Shown here one piece after another: positions 29,401 through 36,186 of a DNA stretch of 60,024 nt; within the stretch, counting starts at the first letter, position 1; each line of letters opens with the position of its first letter. Both the position numbers and the translations under genes were made by a program. The notes beneath the pieces are model-generated. The model was not told where the DNA came from. It did no database searches and saw only the letters and a program-made list of their open reading frames with translations. The DNA lies in assembly GCA_028708815.1 (NCBI GenBank), contig JAQVYB010000005.1:1-60024 (forward strand). Direction: 5' to 3'. The DNA is from Kiritimatiellia bacterium (GTDB taxonomy: Bacteria; Verrucomicrobiota; Kiritimatiellia; RZYC01).

Positions 29401-30556
29401 CGAAAAACCCGGGCGTGGACTCTTCCCACGAGGTATATCCACCGCCCCAGGCATTGTCGCCATCCGTCGAGGGCAACACCATGACCGGGTTGTTCGGATC
29501 CGTCGCATAGGGCGCGATACTGCCCGAGATTTTACCCACCTGCGCACCGCTGTAGCCCGCCTGATAGCTCAACACATCATCCGAAGGCACCGCCACCATC
29601 GTCTTTTCCTCGCCCGTTTCCGGATTCACATATTTGACCTTGTGAAGCTGATAGCCGTAAGGAGAGACATTCCACGCAGCATTCCCGGGATTGGGTTGGT
29701 CAAACCACCAGCCGCTGGTGGGTGAAGGACCGAGTAGATCCGCCTTGTTCGGAGGACTCGAAAAAATATTGTAGGACCCCTCCGGATCGGCCTGATCCAG
29801 ATACGTCGGACAGGTGCGGCTGATGTGATGGCTCGCCACAATGATCCACTCGTAGCCTTCATCCACCAGCACATCAATCAGGTCGCGCGTATACGCCATT
29901 TCCGTGGGGAAAAAGCCCTTGGAATGGTCGCTCAGATCACTGTTTCCGTCCCACGCCTTCCACCAGGCCTGCTTGAAAATCTGAACCTCCTTGCGAAAGA
30001 CGGACTTCGGCAGCAGCGGGGCCAGCGAATGGTGATACGTGAAGCCGACCATGTCGAGGCGCGGTCCGCCCGACGGAGTCGTCCACTTGCGTGCCTCGGT
30101 ATTTCCGCTGTTCCAATAACCGCTGTAGCCCAAATGACCGCCGCCGCCCAATTGGCGCACATTATCAATCAGCGAGCCGGAATAACTCATGGCGAATCCA
30201 GCCGTATTGGCCACCTTCGAGACGGACGCCCGCGGACGGTCCTGATAAGCCGCAATGCGGTCGTTTACGCTGAAAATCGCGCTCAGATCATTTTCCGGAT
30301 GATACGCCGGACTGATTCCGCCGTAGTTCTGTCCCGGCTTGAGCACAATGGAATCCCAGGCGTACTGCCCGCGCGACGTCTGATCGCCATTGCTGTTCCA
30401 TTCCGGCCAATAAAGGGGCTGATGATTATGCCAGAAGCGGGAAACATGCACCGTGGCACCCCGAACGGGCCCCTGCGGAAAAAACAACATCACCAAAAAG
30501 AGTAAAACAAACCAACCGCCCACGATCCCGCAACAACCCCTCGTTTTTGTTTTCAT
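26405..30556 (-). CDS. Secreted GH57-like glycosidase with two CBM25-like modules
   Basis: The 1,383-aa protein starts at ATG 30556 after an excellent GGAGGAG site and has a signal peptide (hydrophobic FVLLFLVMLFF). The catalytic domain (about 38-640) shows GH57 landmarks: FWHNHQP (residues 41-47), GFFPTEMAYTRDLIDVL with the putative nucleophile E219, and VLPSTDGDNAWGGG with the probable acid/base aspartate at 365-367. Two CBM25-like repeats follow (SPLTVTYHAEGGPL... and NPITIKYYPNEGPLQG with WDNQDGLDWH), suggesting binding of alpha-glucan. The C-terminus carries a TSP3-like linker (DSNGDGIPDAW, DEDTDGDTLSNREEYRLGTNP) and a terminal domain shared in style with the beta-helix protein. Likely an exported alpha-glucan hydrolase or branching-type enzyme. 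Confidence 0.85.
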   Translation of the reverse strand: MKTKTRGCCGIVGGWFVLLFLVMLFFPQGPVRGATVHVSRFWHNHQPLYWPEWNSNGDQTSRGQYAWDSIVLKPGQNYGGISPAYHPENDLSAIFSVNDRIAAYQDRPRASVSKVANTAGFAMSYSGSLIDNVRQLGGGGHLGYSGYWNSGNTEARKWTTPSGGPRLDMVGFTYHHSLAPLLPKSVFRKEVQIFKQAWWKAWDGNSDLSDHSKGFFPTEMAYTRDLIDVLVDEGYEWIIVASHHISRTCPTYLDQADPEGSYNIFSSPPNKADLLGPSPTSGWWFDQPNPGNAAWNVSPYGYQLHKVKYVNPETGEEKTMVAVPSDDVLSYQAGYSGAQVGKISGSIAPYATDPNNPVMVLPSTDGDNAWGGGYTSWEESTPGFFGDCQNNGYQTTTIQDFVNQYGNNAGVAHIEDGAWIFPESCYGSSYFLKWIEPPLYNLAAGATNRYPGTKVDMETPGFALKFFSYAPLMAGANWCETAEQILVDEGGSVQAWKIQSPYDWDGVWTSPNDVELAWHIYLMGLDSGFNYYGGLGNDDEDKPALATRRAIDKLQSFMSTRMDQDRTGPTALKPQRFPYNPGAYTFGWFNPIPGGDTRYLKKMPSEFYIWSHVYDLSGVQSVNLKIRRDKDGVRSLSNNDNVTYAGGGDVESWVSIPMTKRVLPNTRTALNAAADNGQIDYFVFDPAFWAEPVIADYYFVRIDNDSLPGFRGNLFDYYIETTDELGNVTKTEIQHVWVEDDGISPSSSVTFSDDPNNCSPLTVTYHAEGGPLEGFSPVYMQINFTGTTWNLYQMSSVSPDVWSYTIQNVPSNSTEAEVWFQNVSGGTVDSRNGLNWSTSIRDCNAPVGPSTAVVDPVSPSDCNPITIKYYPNEGPLQGAAAIYIHVGHDGFADTVLPNPIMTKNGYYWQYVYTPPLGIEMLDFCFNDGTTWDNQDGLDWHIAVTNCFGPVPDGIVITNPPSNLEVAFIQSNYMVRGTAKIVVGDLAWTNALTGDAGTLDAVSAWTIPALPLGTGANLITVKGSGAAASGVTTNAQDDGSESAYDAVWADDSNGGTGFSPWVFYRTVEDNSQAGWFTRNNILGARSWAMYANSGQMAEAKRPFASAMQTGQTFCVKMRNGWISTGAGVGIALQNEGGDTLWQFWFNGGDTNYNITSGTTDIGWTGDGLEIEFTLTGTSTFSAEITPYGGAARTYAGNLEDVADKNITLFRAWNNFAGTGEEYDYYINDLRITTPESGEAEAYSDSVTITRAAGTDSNGDGIPDAWYEQNGFTPSGPSIADEDTDGDTLSNREEYRLGTNPRDAASALCMDRIGPLAGAGVPVRWQSVGGRQYRIEYSDDLTAGFVPLITVTESAPYGTATNRTYNDASAANRSNRYYRVLYIGE

Positions 30557-30835
30557 GCGAAGCGCTCCTCCATCATACACGTCATTTAAACGATCCTATA
30601 GCCCATAATGCTCTAGATATACCGCCCGACTCCGCCAAAGTTAAGTAAAACGTTTTTATTTGTCGTTTTAACCCGAAAATGGCGCCCTTTGTCCATTTTT
30701 TTTGAAATTTTGCGAAAAATCAGTGGTTTTTACCAAAAAAGTGGCCGTTTTTTCGATTTTTCGACCGAAAATGGACGTAAATTCACGAATTTTCGCCTTT
30801 TTTGAGTTCTCTGCGGTTTTTCGCGGAAGAGATTT

Positions 30836-31879
30836 TCACCCCTCATGGGTGACAGAATCTGTCCGGCAGGGTTGCATCCCGCATTCCACGGGTTGGCAGG
30901 CAGACAAGACCGGATAGGCGAACTCGGTGGTCCAGGTTTCGGGCGGGCGATCCGAGAACACCCACACCATGCCCCCTCCATCGCCACGCACGGAACCAGC
31001 GCCGCAAATTTTGGCCGCTCCACCCCGTTCCTCCACGGCCTCGACAAAGCGCTGCACACGTTCCGGCACCACCCCGATCTCCACCAGCAAACGGTGATTT
31101 CTACGAATCAACGGCGGAAGGCGAACCGTCTCACCTCGGGTCAACGCCGCGGCCATTTCCTCTGCCACCTGCTCGAACTGCGTCCATATTTCGGATGTCC
31201 CGAAACGTTTGGTCACCTGGTCCACACATTCACCCGTGGAGGCCTCGGGGGTGCCGGTTTGCGCGAGGGTGACGGCAAAATCCTTGAGAGCCAGCGGTTG
31301 GATGGCGCCGCCCTTTCGATAGGTCATGCAGCCGCCATAGATCGAGGCATAGGCATCCACCCCGCTCGGGCGCCCATGCTGCAGGCGCTCGCAATCCATG
31401 ACACGCTCATACAAATCCGACGGATCAAAACGTTGGCCTGCCAGCCGGCCCACCGCCTGAATCACGGAAGACGCCACAGCCGCCGAGGAACCCATGCCGC
31501 AACCCACCGGCAAATCCGTGGCGACCCGCAGGTGCATTCCGACACGCCATTCGCCCCCTTCCAGCGCACGCATCGCCGCGAAAATCAAAAACTGCCCGGA
31601 ATCGTCCAGCAGTTCACGCACGGCCCGCCGGCCTGCCAGAAATTCCTGATAGCGCCCGCGCAACAGGATGAACGTTTCCTCTGCTTCCGCGAGACTGATA
31701 TCCACGCCATCGCAGAAGGCCGGCGCATCAATCGTCAAACGGGATTCATGCAGCGGGGTCACACTGCATTCTGCGAAGCGGTTCACGGCCATGGCCACGG
31801 CGGCACATCCATGCACCACGGCATGTTCTCCGCACAAAATCAGTTTGCCCGGCGCACGGGCTGTGACGGCTTCGCTCAC
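30836..31879 (-). CDS. GHMP kinase, mevalonate-kinase-like
   Basis: The 347-aa GHMP kinase has motif 1 ARAPGKLILCGEHAVVHG, the ATP-binding motif 2 LPVGCGMGSSAAVASS and motif 3 KICGAGSVRGDGGGM. The set and spacing fit mevalonate kinase best, phosphorylating mevalonate in the isoprenoid pathway, but a sugar kinase is possible as no other mevalonate-pathway gene is present here. The GTG at 31879 overlaps the upstream stop as GTGA and is chosen; an ATG at 31966 would overlap by 91 nt and add 29 residues with little family likeness. Confidence 0.83.
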   Translation of the reverse strand: MSEAVTARAPGKLILCGEHAVVHGCAAVAMAVNRFAECSVTPLHESRLTIDAPAFCDGVDISLAEAEETFILLRGRYQEFLAGRRAVRELLDDSGQFLIFAAMRALEGGEWRVGMHLRVATDLPVGCGMGSSAAVASSVIQAVGRLAGQRFDPSDLYERVMDCERLQHGRPSGVDAYASIYGGCMTYRKGGAIQPLALKDFAVTLAQTGTPEASTGECVDQVTKRFGTSEIWTQFEQVAEEMAAALTRGETVRLPPLIRRNHRLLVEIGVVPERVQRFVEAVEERGGAAKICGAGSVRGDGGGMVWVFSDRPPETWTTEFAYPVLSACQPVECGMQPCRTDSVTHEG

Positions 31880-32484
31880 GGCTCCATCCCGCCGCACAGG
31901 GCTGCCCAGGCCTCGGGCGTATTGATATTGTTCAGCACGGACGCATCCTCCACATCGAGCCGACACTCCACCGGACGCAACAGCTCGTCCAACCGAGCCT
32001 GTTCTTCCGCCGCATCATCCAGCGCCATAATCGGATCGAAAAGCTCGCCGGAAATCCAGCACAGCAGACCGCGTTCGCCACGGTAATACGGACGCACCGA
32101 ACGTACGCCCAACCCGACAGCCTCAAGCATTTGCCGAATCGTGGCTGCCTGCACGCCCACCGTATCCACCGGCAGCAGTACGCAACCGGCAAATGGATAC
32201 ACCGCGCGCAGGCCCGCCTGGATCGAAGAGACGCGCCCCTGTGGCCAGCGTTCATTGAACACACACGCCTCGGAATCCCCCAGCGCCTGACGCACCTCGC
32301 GCTCGTTGGCGCCCAGGATGATTTTTACCGGATCACATCCCGCCTGACGCAGCGTGTCGGCCTGGATCCCGGCCAGCGGCGCGCCGTGGGGCAGGCGCAG
32401 CAGTGCTTTCGGCAGGCCCATGCGTGACGACGCGCCCGCCGCCGGAATCAATCCCGCCACTCGTTTAATCCCCACCTTGTTCAT
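31876..32484 (-). CDS. MobA-like nucleotidyltransferase
   Basis: The 202-aa GT-A-fold nucleotidyltransferase carries LIPAAGASSRMGLPKALL at the N-terminus and the LLPVDTVGV aspartate motif, the family hallmarks of MobA/MocA/IspD-like enzymes. It lacks other molybdenum-cofactor neighbours, so a cofactor role is not supported. It sits 12 nt after the lipid-transport auxiliary lipoprotein and is coupled to the GHMP kinase by a 4-nt overlap. A kinase plus a nucleotidyltransferase would suit activation of a small phosphorylated molecule, but the substrate is unknown. Confidence 0.8.
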   Translation of the reverse strand: MNKVGIKRVAGLIPAAGASSRMGLPKALLRLPHGAPLAGIQADTLRQAGCDPVKIILGANEREVRQALGDSEACVFNERWPQGRVSSIQAGLRAVYPFAGCVLLPVDTVGVQAATIRQMLEAVGLGVRSVRPYYRGERGLLCWISGELFDPIMALDDAAEEQARLDELLRPVECRLDVEDASVLNNINTPEAWAALCGGMEP

Positions 32485-32496
32485 ACCTCTTCGCCG

Positions 32497-33162
32497 TTAC
32501 GGCTCGATCGTGGCGGACGCCTTTCCGGCACTCCTGTTTTCGCGCATAAACGCAGCGATGTCCTTTGTGAGCTGCTGCAAAAGATCCCCCAGCCCGGCCA
32601 CATAGGCCGAATAGCTTGAATCCGCCGGCACCGATTCATACACTGAGGTGCGCCGCGCCAGCGGGGGATGCTCCTCGCCGGATGAAAGAATCGTCCATTG
32701 CGCAATCAGCGTCACCTTTTCGCCGGGCACACCATCCATGCGCAGGATATCCACCATGATTTTATATTCAAACGGATCCGTGACCGTCCAGGGAAAGAGA
32801 TCGATGTAGGCATCCGGCAATTCCGTGGCGAGATTGGCGGCAACGGCGCCCAGCACGATCTGATCCAGCGGAGCGGCCCAGCGGTTGAATTCATCCACCA
32901 CCACTTCCCCGCCCCCGCACACACTCACGATCTGCGGGCGGTCCAGATAGGGGCTGATCTTCACCGGATAGAACCCAACCTGAAACTCCGAGTGGGCCAC
33001 ATCCACCGAGGCGCCCGGCGCGATGTTCAAGGCATTCGGCAGCACATAAAAGCGGGAGGGCGAGCTGGTGCCGCAGGCGGTCAGCAGCAGGCAGAGCATC
33101 AGTGCGGCGCAGGGAATGAGGCGGTGAAATCGAAGCAGCGATAAGTCATGCAGTATATTCAT
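32497..33162 (-). CDS. ABC-type transport auxiliary lipoprotein (PqiC/DUF330-like)
   Basis: The product is a 221-aa lipoprotein with signal peptide and lipobox LLTAC (cysteine about residue 30). The mature part has FYVLPNALNIAPG, VGFYPVKISPYLDRPQIV and RWAAPLDQIVLGAVAANLATELPD, matching the ABC_trans_aux family that accompanies MCE transporters such as Pqi. It is expected in the periplasm, attached to the outer membrane, where it would bridge the MCE protein to that membrane. It is the fourth gene of the lipid transport unit. Confidence 0.88.
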   Translation of the reverse strand: MNILHDLSLLRFHRLIPCAALMLCLLLTACGTSSPSRFYVLPNALNIAPGASVDVAHSEFQVGFYPVKISPYLDRPQIVSVCGGGEVVVDEFNRWAAPLDQIVLGAVAANLATELPDAYIDLFPWTVTDPFEYKIMVDILRMDGVPGEKVTLIAQWTILSSGEEHPPLARRTSVYESVPADSSYSAYVAGLGDLLQQLTKDIAAFMRENRSAGKASATIEP

Positions 33163-33181
33163 ATCGGCATCTCCTGTCGGT

Positions 33182-34138
33182 TTATTGTTTGCCGCGAATC
33201 AGGGATTCGGGATTACGTTCCAGATAGTCGGTCAGATAACGCAGAGAGCGTGCGGACCTTGCGATCTCTTCGAGCGCCTGCTGTGTATGATAATTCAGAG
33301 GGGACTGGCGTTCGAGCAGGGCGCCGATCTGGTCGGCAAGTTTCGTGGCGCTCAACACAAAGGGTTCGAGCTCGGGCTGCACATCGTCCAGCATTTGCTG
33401 CAACTGCTTCATGGTTTGATTCATGGTCTCGAGCGAACCGGCCGCCTGCTTCATCATGGGTTCGAGGTCCCGATTGATGGTGGCGGCCATTTGGTCGATC
33501 TGTTTCAGGGCGGCGGCGGTGCTGTCCACGGCCTGCTGCGTGGACTCCGAAGTCACAATTTCCGATATACCCTTCATGGCGGTGTGTACATCATACACAA
33601 TTTCCTTGAGCGGGAGTTCCTGCACCTCCGCCGCCATACGGCGCAGGGGCGACAACGCCGTGGGCATCTGCCAACAACCGGAAATGGCCGTTTCCTGGCG
33701 CTGCACCGGCACATCCGGAAAGAGGCCCAGTTCGATTTTCAGTTTACCGGTCAGCATACTTTGCGAGGCGAGGCGGGCACGCATCCCCTGGCTGACGAGA
33801 TACTCCATGCCGTCCTCAATCCGGTTGAACTCCTTGTCATCCCCAATATAGCCGATACGCCCACCCTCGAGGCGAAACGTCACCGGACGTATGATTTTTT
33901 TACTGATGGCCCGATCCATGATAAGGCGCACATCGGTCACCGTACCAACCCGAACCCCTTGAAACTCCACCGGGGCGCCAATATCGAGCCCGGTAATGGA
34001 CTCCTCGAAAAAGGCCACACAGTTGAAATGCTCCTCGAAAAACCCTCCGCCGCTCAGGATCAGTATCCCGGCCACGGCCAGCGCAATCGCGCCCATCACA
34101 AACGCGCCAATCAGCGTGGAATTCACTTTTTTGCTCAT
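33182..34138 (-). CDS. mlaD: MCE/MlaD family lipid-binding protein
   Basis: The 318-aa protein has one N-terminal membrane helix (LIGAFVMGAIALAVAGILIL) and one MCE domain (GLDIGAPVEFQGVRVGTVTDV), then a long helical C-terminus (about 200-318) likely forming a coiled-coil barrel. It would form a hexameric periplasmic ring carrying phospholipids. The ATG at 34138 makes an ATGA overlap with the ATPase stop and matches a normal membrane-anchor start. An upstream start at 34219 would lie inside the ATPase gene. Confidence 0.9.
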   Translation of the reverse strand: MSKKVNSTLIGAFVMGAIALAVAGILILSGGGFFEEHFNCVAFFEESITGLDIGAPVEFQGVRVGTVTDVRLIMDRAISKKIIRPVTFRLEGGRIGYIGDDKEFNRIEDGMEYLVSQGMRARLASQSMLTGKLKIELGLFPDVPVQRQETAISGCWQMPTALSPLRRMAAEVQELPLKEIVYDVHTAMKGISEIVTSESTQQAVDSTAAALKQIDQMAATINRDLEPMMKQAAGSLETMNQTMKQLQQMLDDVQPELEPFVLSATKLADQIGALLERQSPLNYHTQQALEEIARSARSLRYLTDYLERNPESLIRGKQ

Positions 34139-34926
34139 GCATTCACCTCTTCCTGTTCGGCCCGCAACGGCGCCTCGTTTCCCCGGTTGAGGAAACGCCG
34201 CACCTTTTCTTCCGGGCATCGGGTTAACAGTTCGCGGGGATTTCCCTCGGCAATCATTGTGCGCGTTTCGACATCAAGAAACAACGCGCGCGTGGCAATT
34301 GCAAAGATACTGGCCAGTTCGTGCGTCACCACCACAATGGTCGCACCCAGACTTTCGCGTAATTCGATAATCAGATCATCCAGTCGTTTGGCGCTGATCG
34401 GGTCAAGCCCGGCCGAGGGTTCGTCGAAATAGAGAATTTCCGGGTCCAGGGCCATCGCGCGGGCCAGTCCGGCTCGTTTTTTCATGCCGCCGCTGATTTC
34501 CGAGGGGTAAAAACCTCCGAATCCGGCCAGCCCGACCAGGGCCAGTTTCAGTTCCACCACATCGCCGATTTCGCGGGTGGAAAGCGAGGTATAGGCCTCA
34601 AGCGGGACGGCGATGTTTTCAGCCAGCGTCATGGAACTCCACAGCGCGCCGCTCTGATAGAGAATGCCGGTCCGGCGCATCAGGGCGTTGCGCGTTTCCG
34701 GCTCGGCCTCCCACAAATCCGTTTTCCCGTAAAACACCCGGCCATGCGCCGGGCGCTGCAAACCAATCAGGTGGCGCAGCAGCGTGCTTTTTCCGCAACC
34801 GCTGCCCCCCATGATCACCACCGTTTCCCCGCGCCGGACACTGAAGGTCAGCTTCCGCTGAATCACAAAATCTCCGAAGGCCATGGTCAGATCTTCCACG
34901 CGGATATGAGCTTCGTTTGCCTGCAT
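34135..34926 (-). CDS. mlaF: MlaF-type ABC transporter ATPase
   Basis: The 263-aa ABC ATPase has Walker A MGGSGCGKST, Q-loop LYQSGALWSSMT, ABC signature SEISGGMKKRAGLARAMALDP, Walker B EILYFDEPSAGLDP and the switch histidine THELAS. The signature GGMKKR and GALWSSMTLAEN region are typical of MlaF/Ttg2A lipid-transport ATPases. It would power the adjacent permease and MCE protein. Its start follows the permease stop by one base. Confidence 0.94.
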   Translation of the reverse strand: MQANEAHIRVEDLTMAFGDFVIQRKLTFSVRRGETVVIMGGSGCGKSTLLRHLIGLQRPAHGRVFYGKTDLWEAEPETRNALMRRTGILYQSGALWSSMTLAENIAVPLEAYTSLSTREIGDVVELKLALVGLAGFGGFYPSEISGGMKKRAGLARAMALDPEILYFDEPSAGLDPISAKRLDDLIIELRESLGATIVVVTHELASIFAIATRALFLDVETRTMIAEGNPRELLTRCPEEKVRRFLNRGNEAPLRAEQEEVNA

Positions 34927-34927
34927 C

Positions 34928-36073
34928 TTAAAATCCCGTCAAGGTGTAGATAATGGAAAGAATCGAGTCCGCCACAATGATATATACAATCGCGTGCACC
35001 ACGGCGGAGGTGGTGGCATCGCCCACGGCGGAGGCGCTGCGTCCGCAGCGAATCCCCTGCATGCAGCCCGAGAAGGCCACCAGGACGCCAAACACCACAC
35101 TCTTGATGAGCCCCGAAGCAACGGCCTCAAACGTAAGGGACTTGACCGTTTCCAGATAATACTGCGTCGGGGTCAGGTCCATCATCAAAACCCCCACCAC
35201 CGCGCCGCCGAAAATGCCCAGCACGTTCGAAAAAATGGTCAGCAACGGCATCATGAGAATCAGCGCGATCATCCGGGGCAGCACCAGAAATTCCATGGGC
35301 GAGAACCCCATCGTCTGAAGGGCATCCACCTCCTCGTTCACCTGCATGGTGCCCAGCCGCGCCGCAAAGGAAGCTCCCGTACGGCCCGCCATGATGATAC
35401 CCGTCATCAGCGCGCCCATTTCGCGCACCATGCCGACGCCCACCAAATCCGCCACATACACCTCCGCCCCGAACAACTTGAGCTGAATCGAACCCAAAAA
35501 CGCCAGAATCATGCCCACCAGCACACTGATCACCGCCACAATCGGCAGGGCCTCCGGCCCGCATTCCTGAATCACCGACCACAAATCCACCAGGCGCATA
35601 TGGGCCCTGCCGCGAAACAGCGCTCCGAAAGCCAGCACCGTTTCCCCCAGGAACGACATCGTTTTTTTGCAGTCGTCCAGTGTGGCCAGCGCGGATCGGC
35701 CGACCCGCGCCAAAAACGATCCGCCGGCCTGCTCCCGGTGCGCCTCGGTACGGTCCGGCACCGCCTGAGCAAGCCGCAGCATCCGTTCGATTCCGGGGGC
35801 AAAGCCCTCCAGGCGGAGAGGCACATCGGAGTCGGAAGCCAGTTGGCAGACGTGCTGCAGAAAAATCAGGCAGGCGCTGTCCCAATCGGTAATGCCCGAG
35901 CCTTCCAGCGCGATGGCGGTGGGGGGGCCGCCCGCCGTCAGCGCCTCCCGCACCAGATCCGGCGCCGGGCGTTCATCCCGAAAGCGCCACGCACCACGAA
36001 GGCGCACCGTCAGAACTCCTTCTGCATTTCTGGAACAGTTAACCTGATCAACCATCGCATTTGCTTTCGTCAT
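34928..36073 (-). CDS. mlaE: MlaE family permease with N-terminal STAS domain
   Basis: The 381-aa protein has an N-terminal STAS-like domain (about 10-110; LEGSGITDWDSACLIFLQHV) joined to a MlaE permease (about 130-381). The permease shows LVGMILAFLGSIQLKLFGAEVYVADLVGVGMVREMGALMTGIIMAGRTGASFAA and five or six membrane helices. In other bacteria the STAS protein MlaB is separate; fusion is a known arrangement. It forms the inner-membrane core of the lipid transporter and is first in the mlaEFD-like unit. Confidence 0.92.
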   Translation of the reverse strand: MTKANAMVDQVNCSRNAEGVLTVRLRGAWRFRDERPAPDLVREALTAGGPPTAIALEGSGITDWDSACLIFLQHVCQLASDSDVPLRLEGFAPGIERMLRLAQAVPDRTEAHREQAGGSFLARVGRSALATLDDCKKTMSFLGETVLAFGALFRGRAHMRLVDLWSVIQECGPEALPIVAVISVLVGMILAFLGSIQLKLFGAEVYVADLVGVGMVREMGALMTGIIMAGRTGASFAARLGTMQVNEEVDALQTMGFSPMEFLVLPRMIALILMMPLLTIFSNVLGIFGGAVVGVLMMDLTPTQYYLETVKSLTFEAVASGLIKSVVFGVLVAFSGCMQGIRCGRSASAVGDATTSAVVHAIVYIIVADSILSIIYTLTGF

Positions 36074-36186
36074 GACGGCCTCTTACGGCGAAAATAGTGC
36101 TTTTGAGATTAGCGAAAGCGAGGCGGCAAGTCACGCAAAACCAAGACCGGAAATATTCCGATCCCGCCCCAAACCGAAAAACCCAT

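Noticed and set aside
26378-29725. Very long plus-strand frame (over 1,100 codons) opposite the GH57-like gene
   Set aside because: Its product is a low-complexity glycine/arginine/isoleucine-rich string with no domain. It mirrors the codon bias of the well-supported minus-strand gene, which has a signal peptide, ribosome site and family motifs.
31876-32484. Molybdenum cofactor cytidylyl/guanylyltransferase
   Set aside because: Only the general nucleotidyltransferase fold is supported; there are no molybdopterin genes nearby and a lipid-transport context instead.
30845-36097. Plus-strand frames of 350-415 codons opposite the Mla operon and GHMP kinase
   Set aside because: Histidine/arginine/glutamine-rich shadows without start signals; the opposite strand has complete conserved families with overlapping starts.
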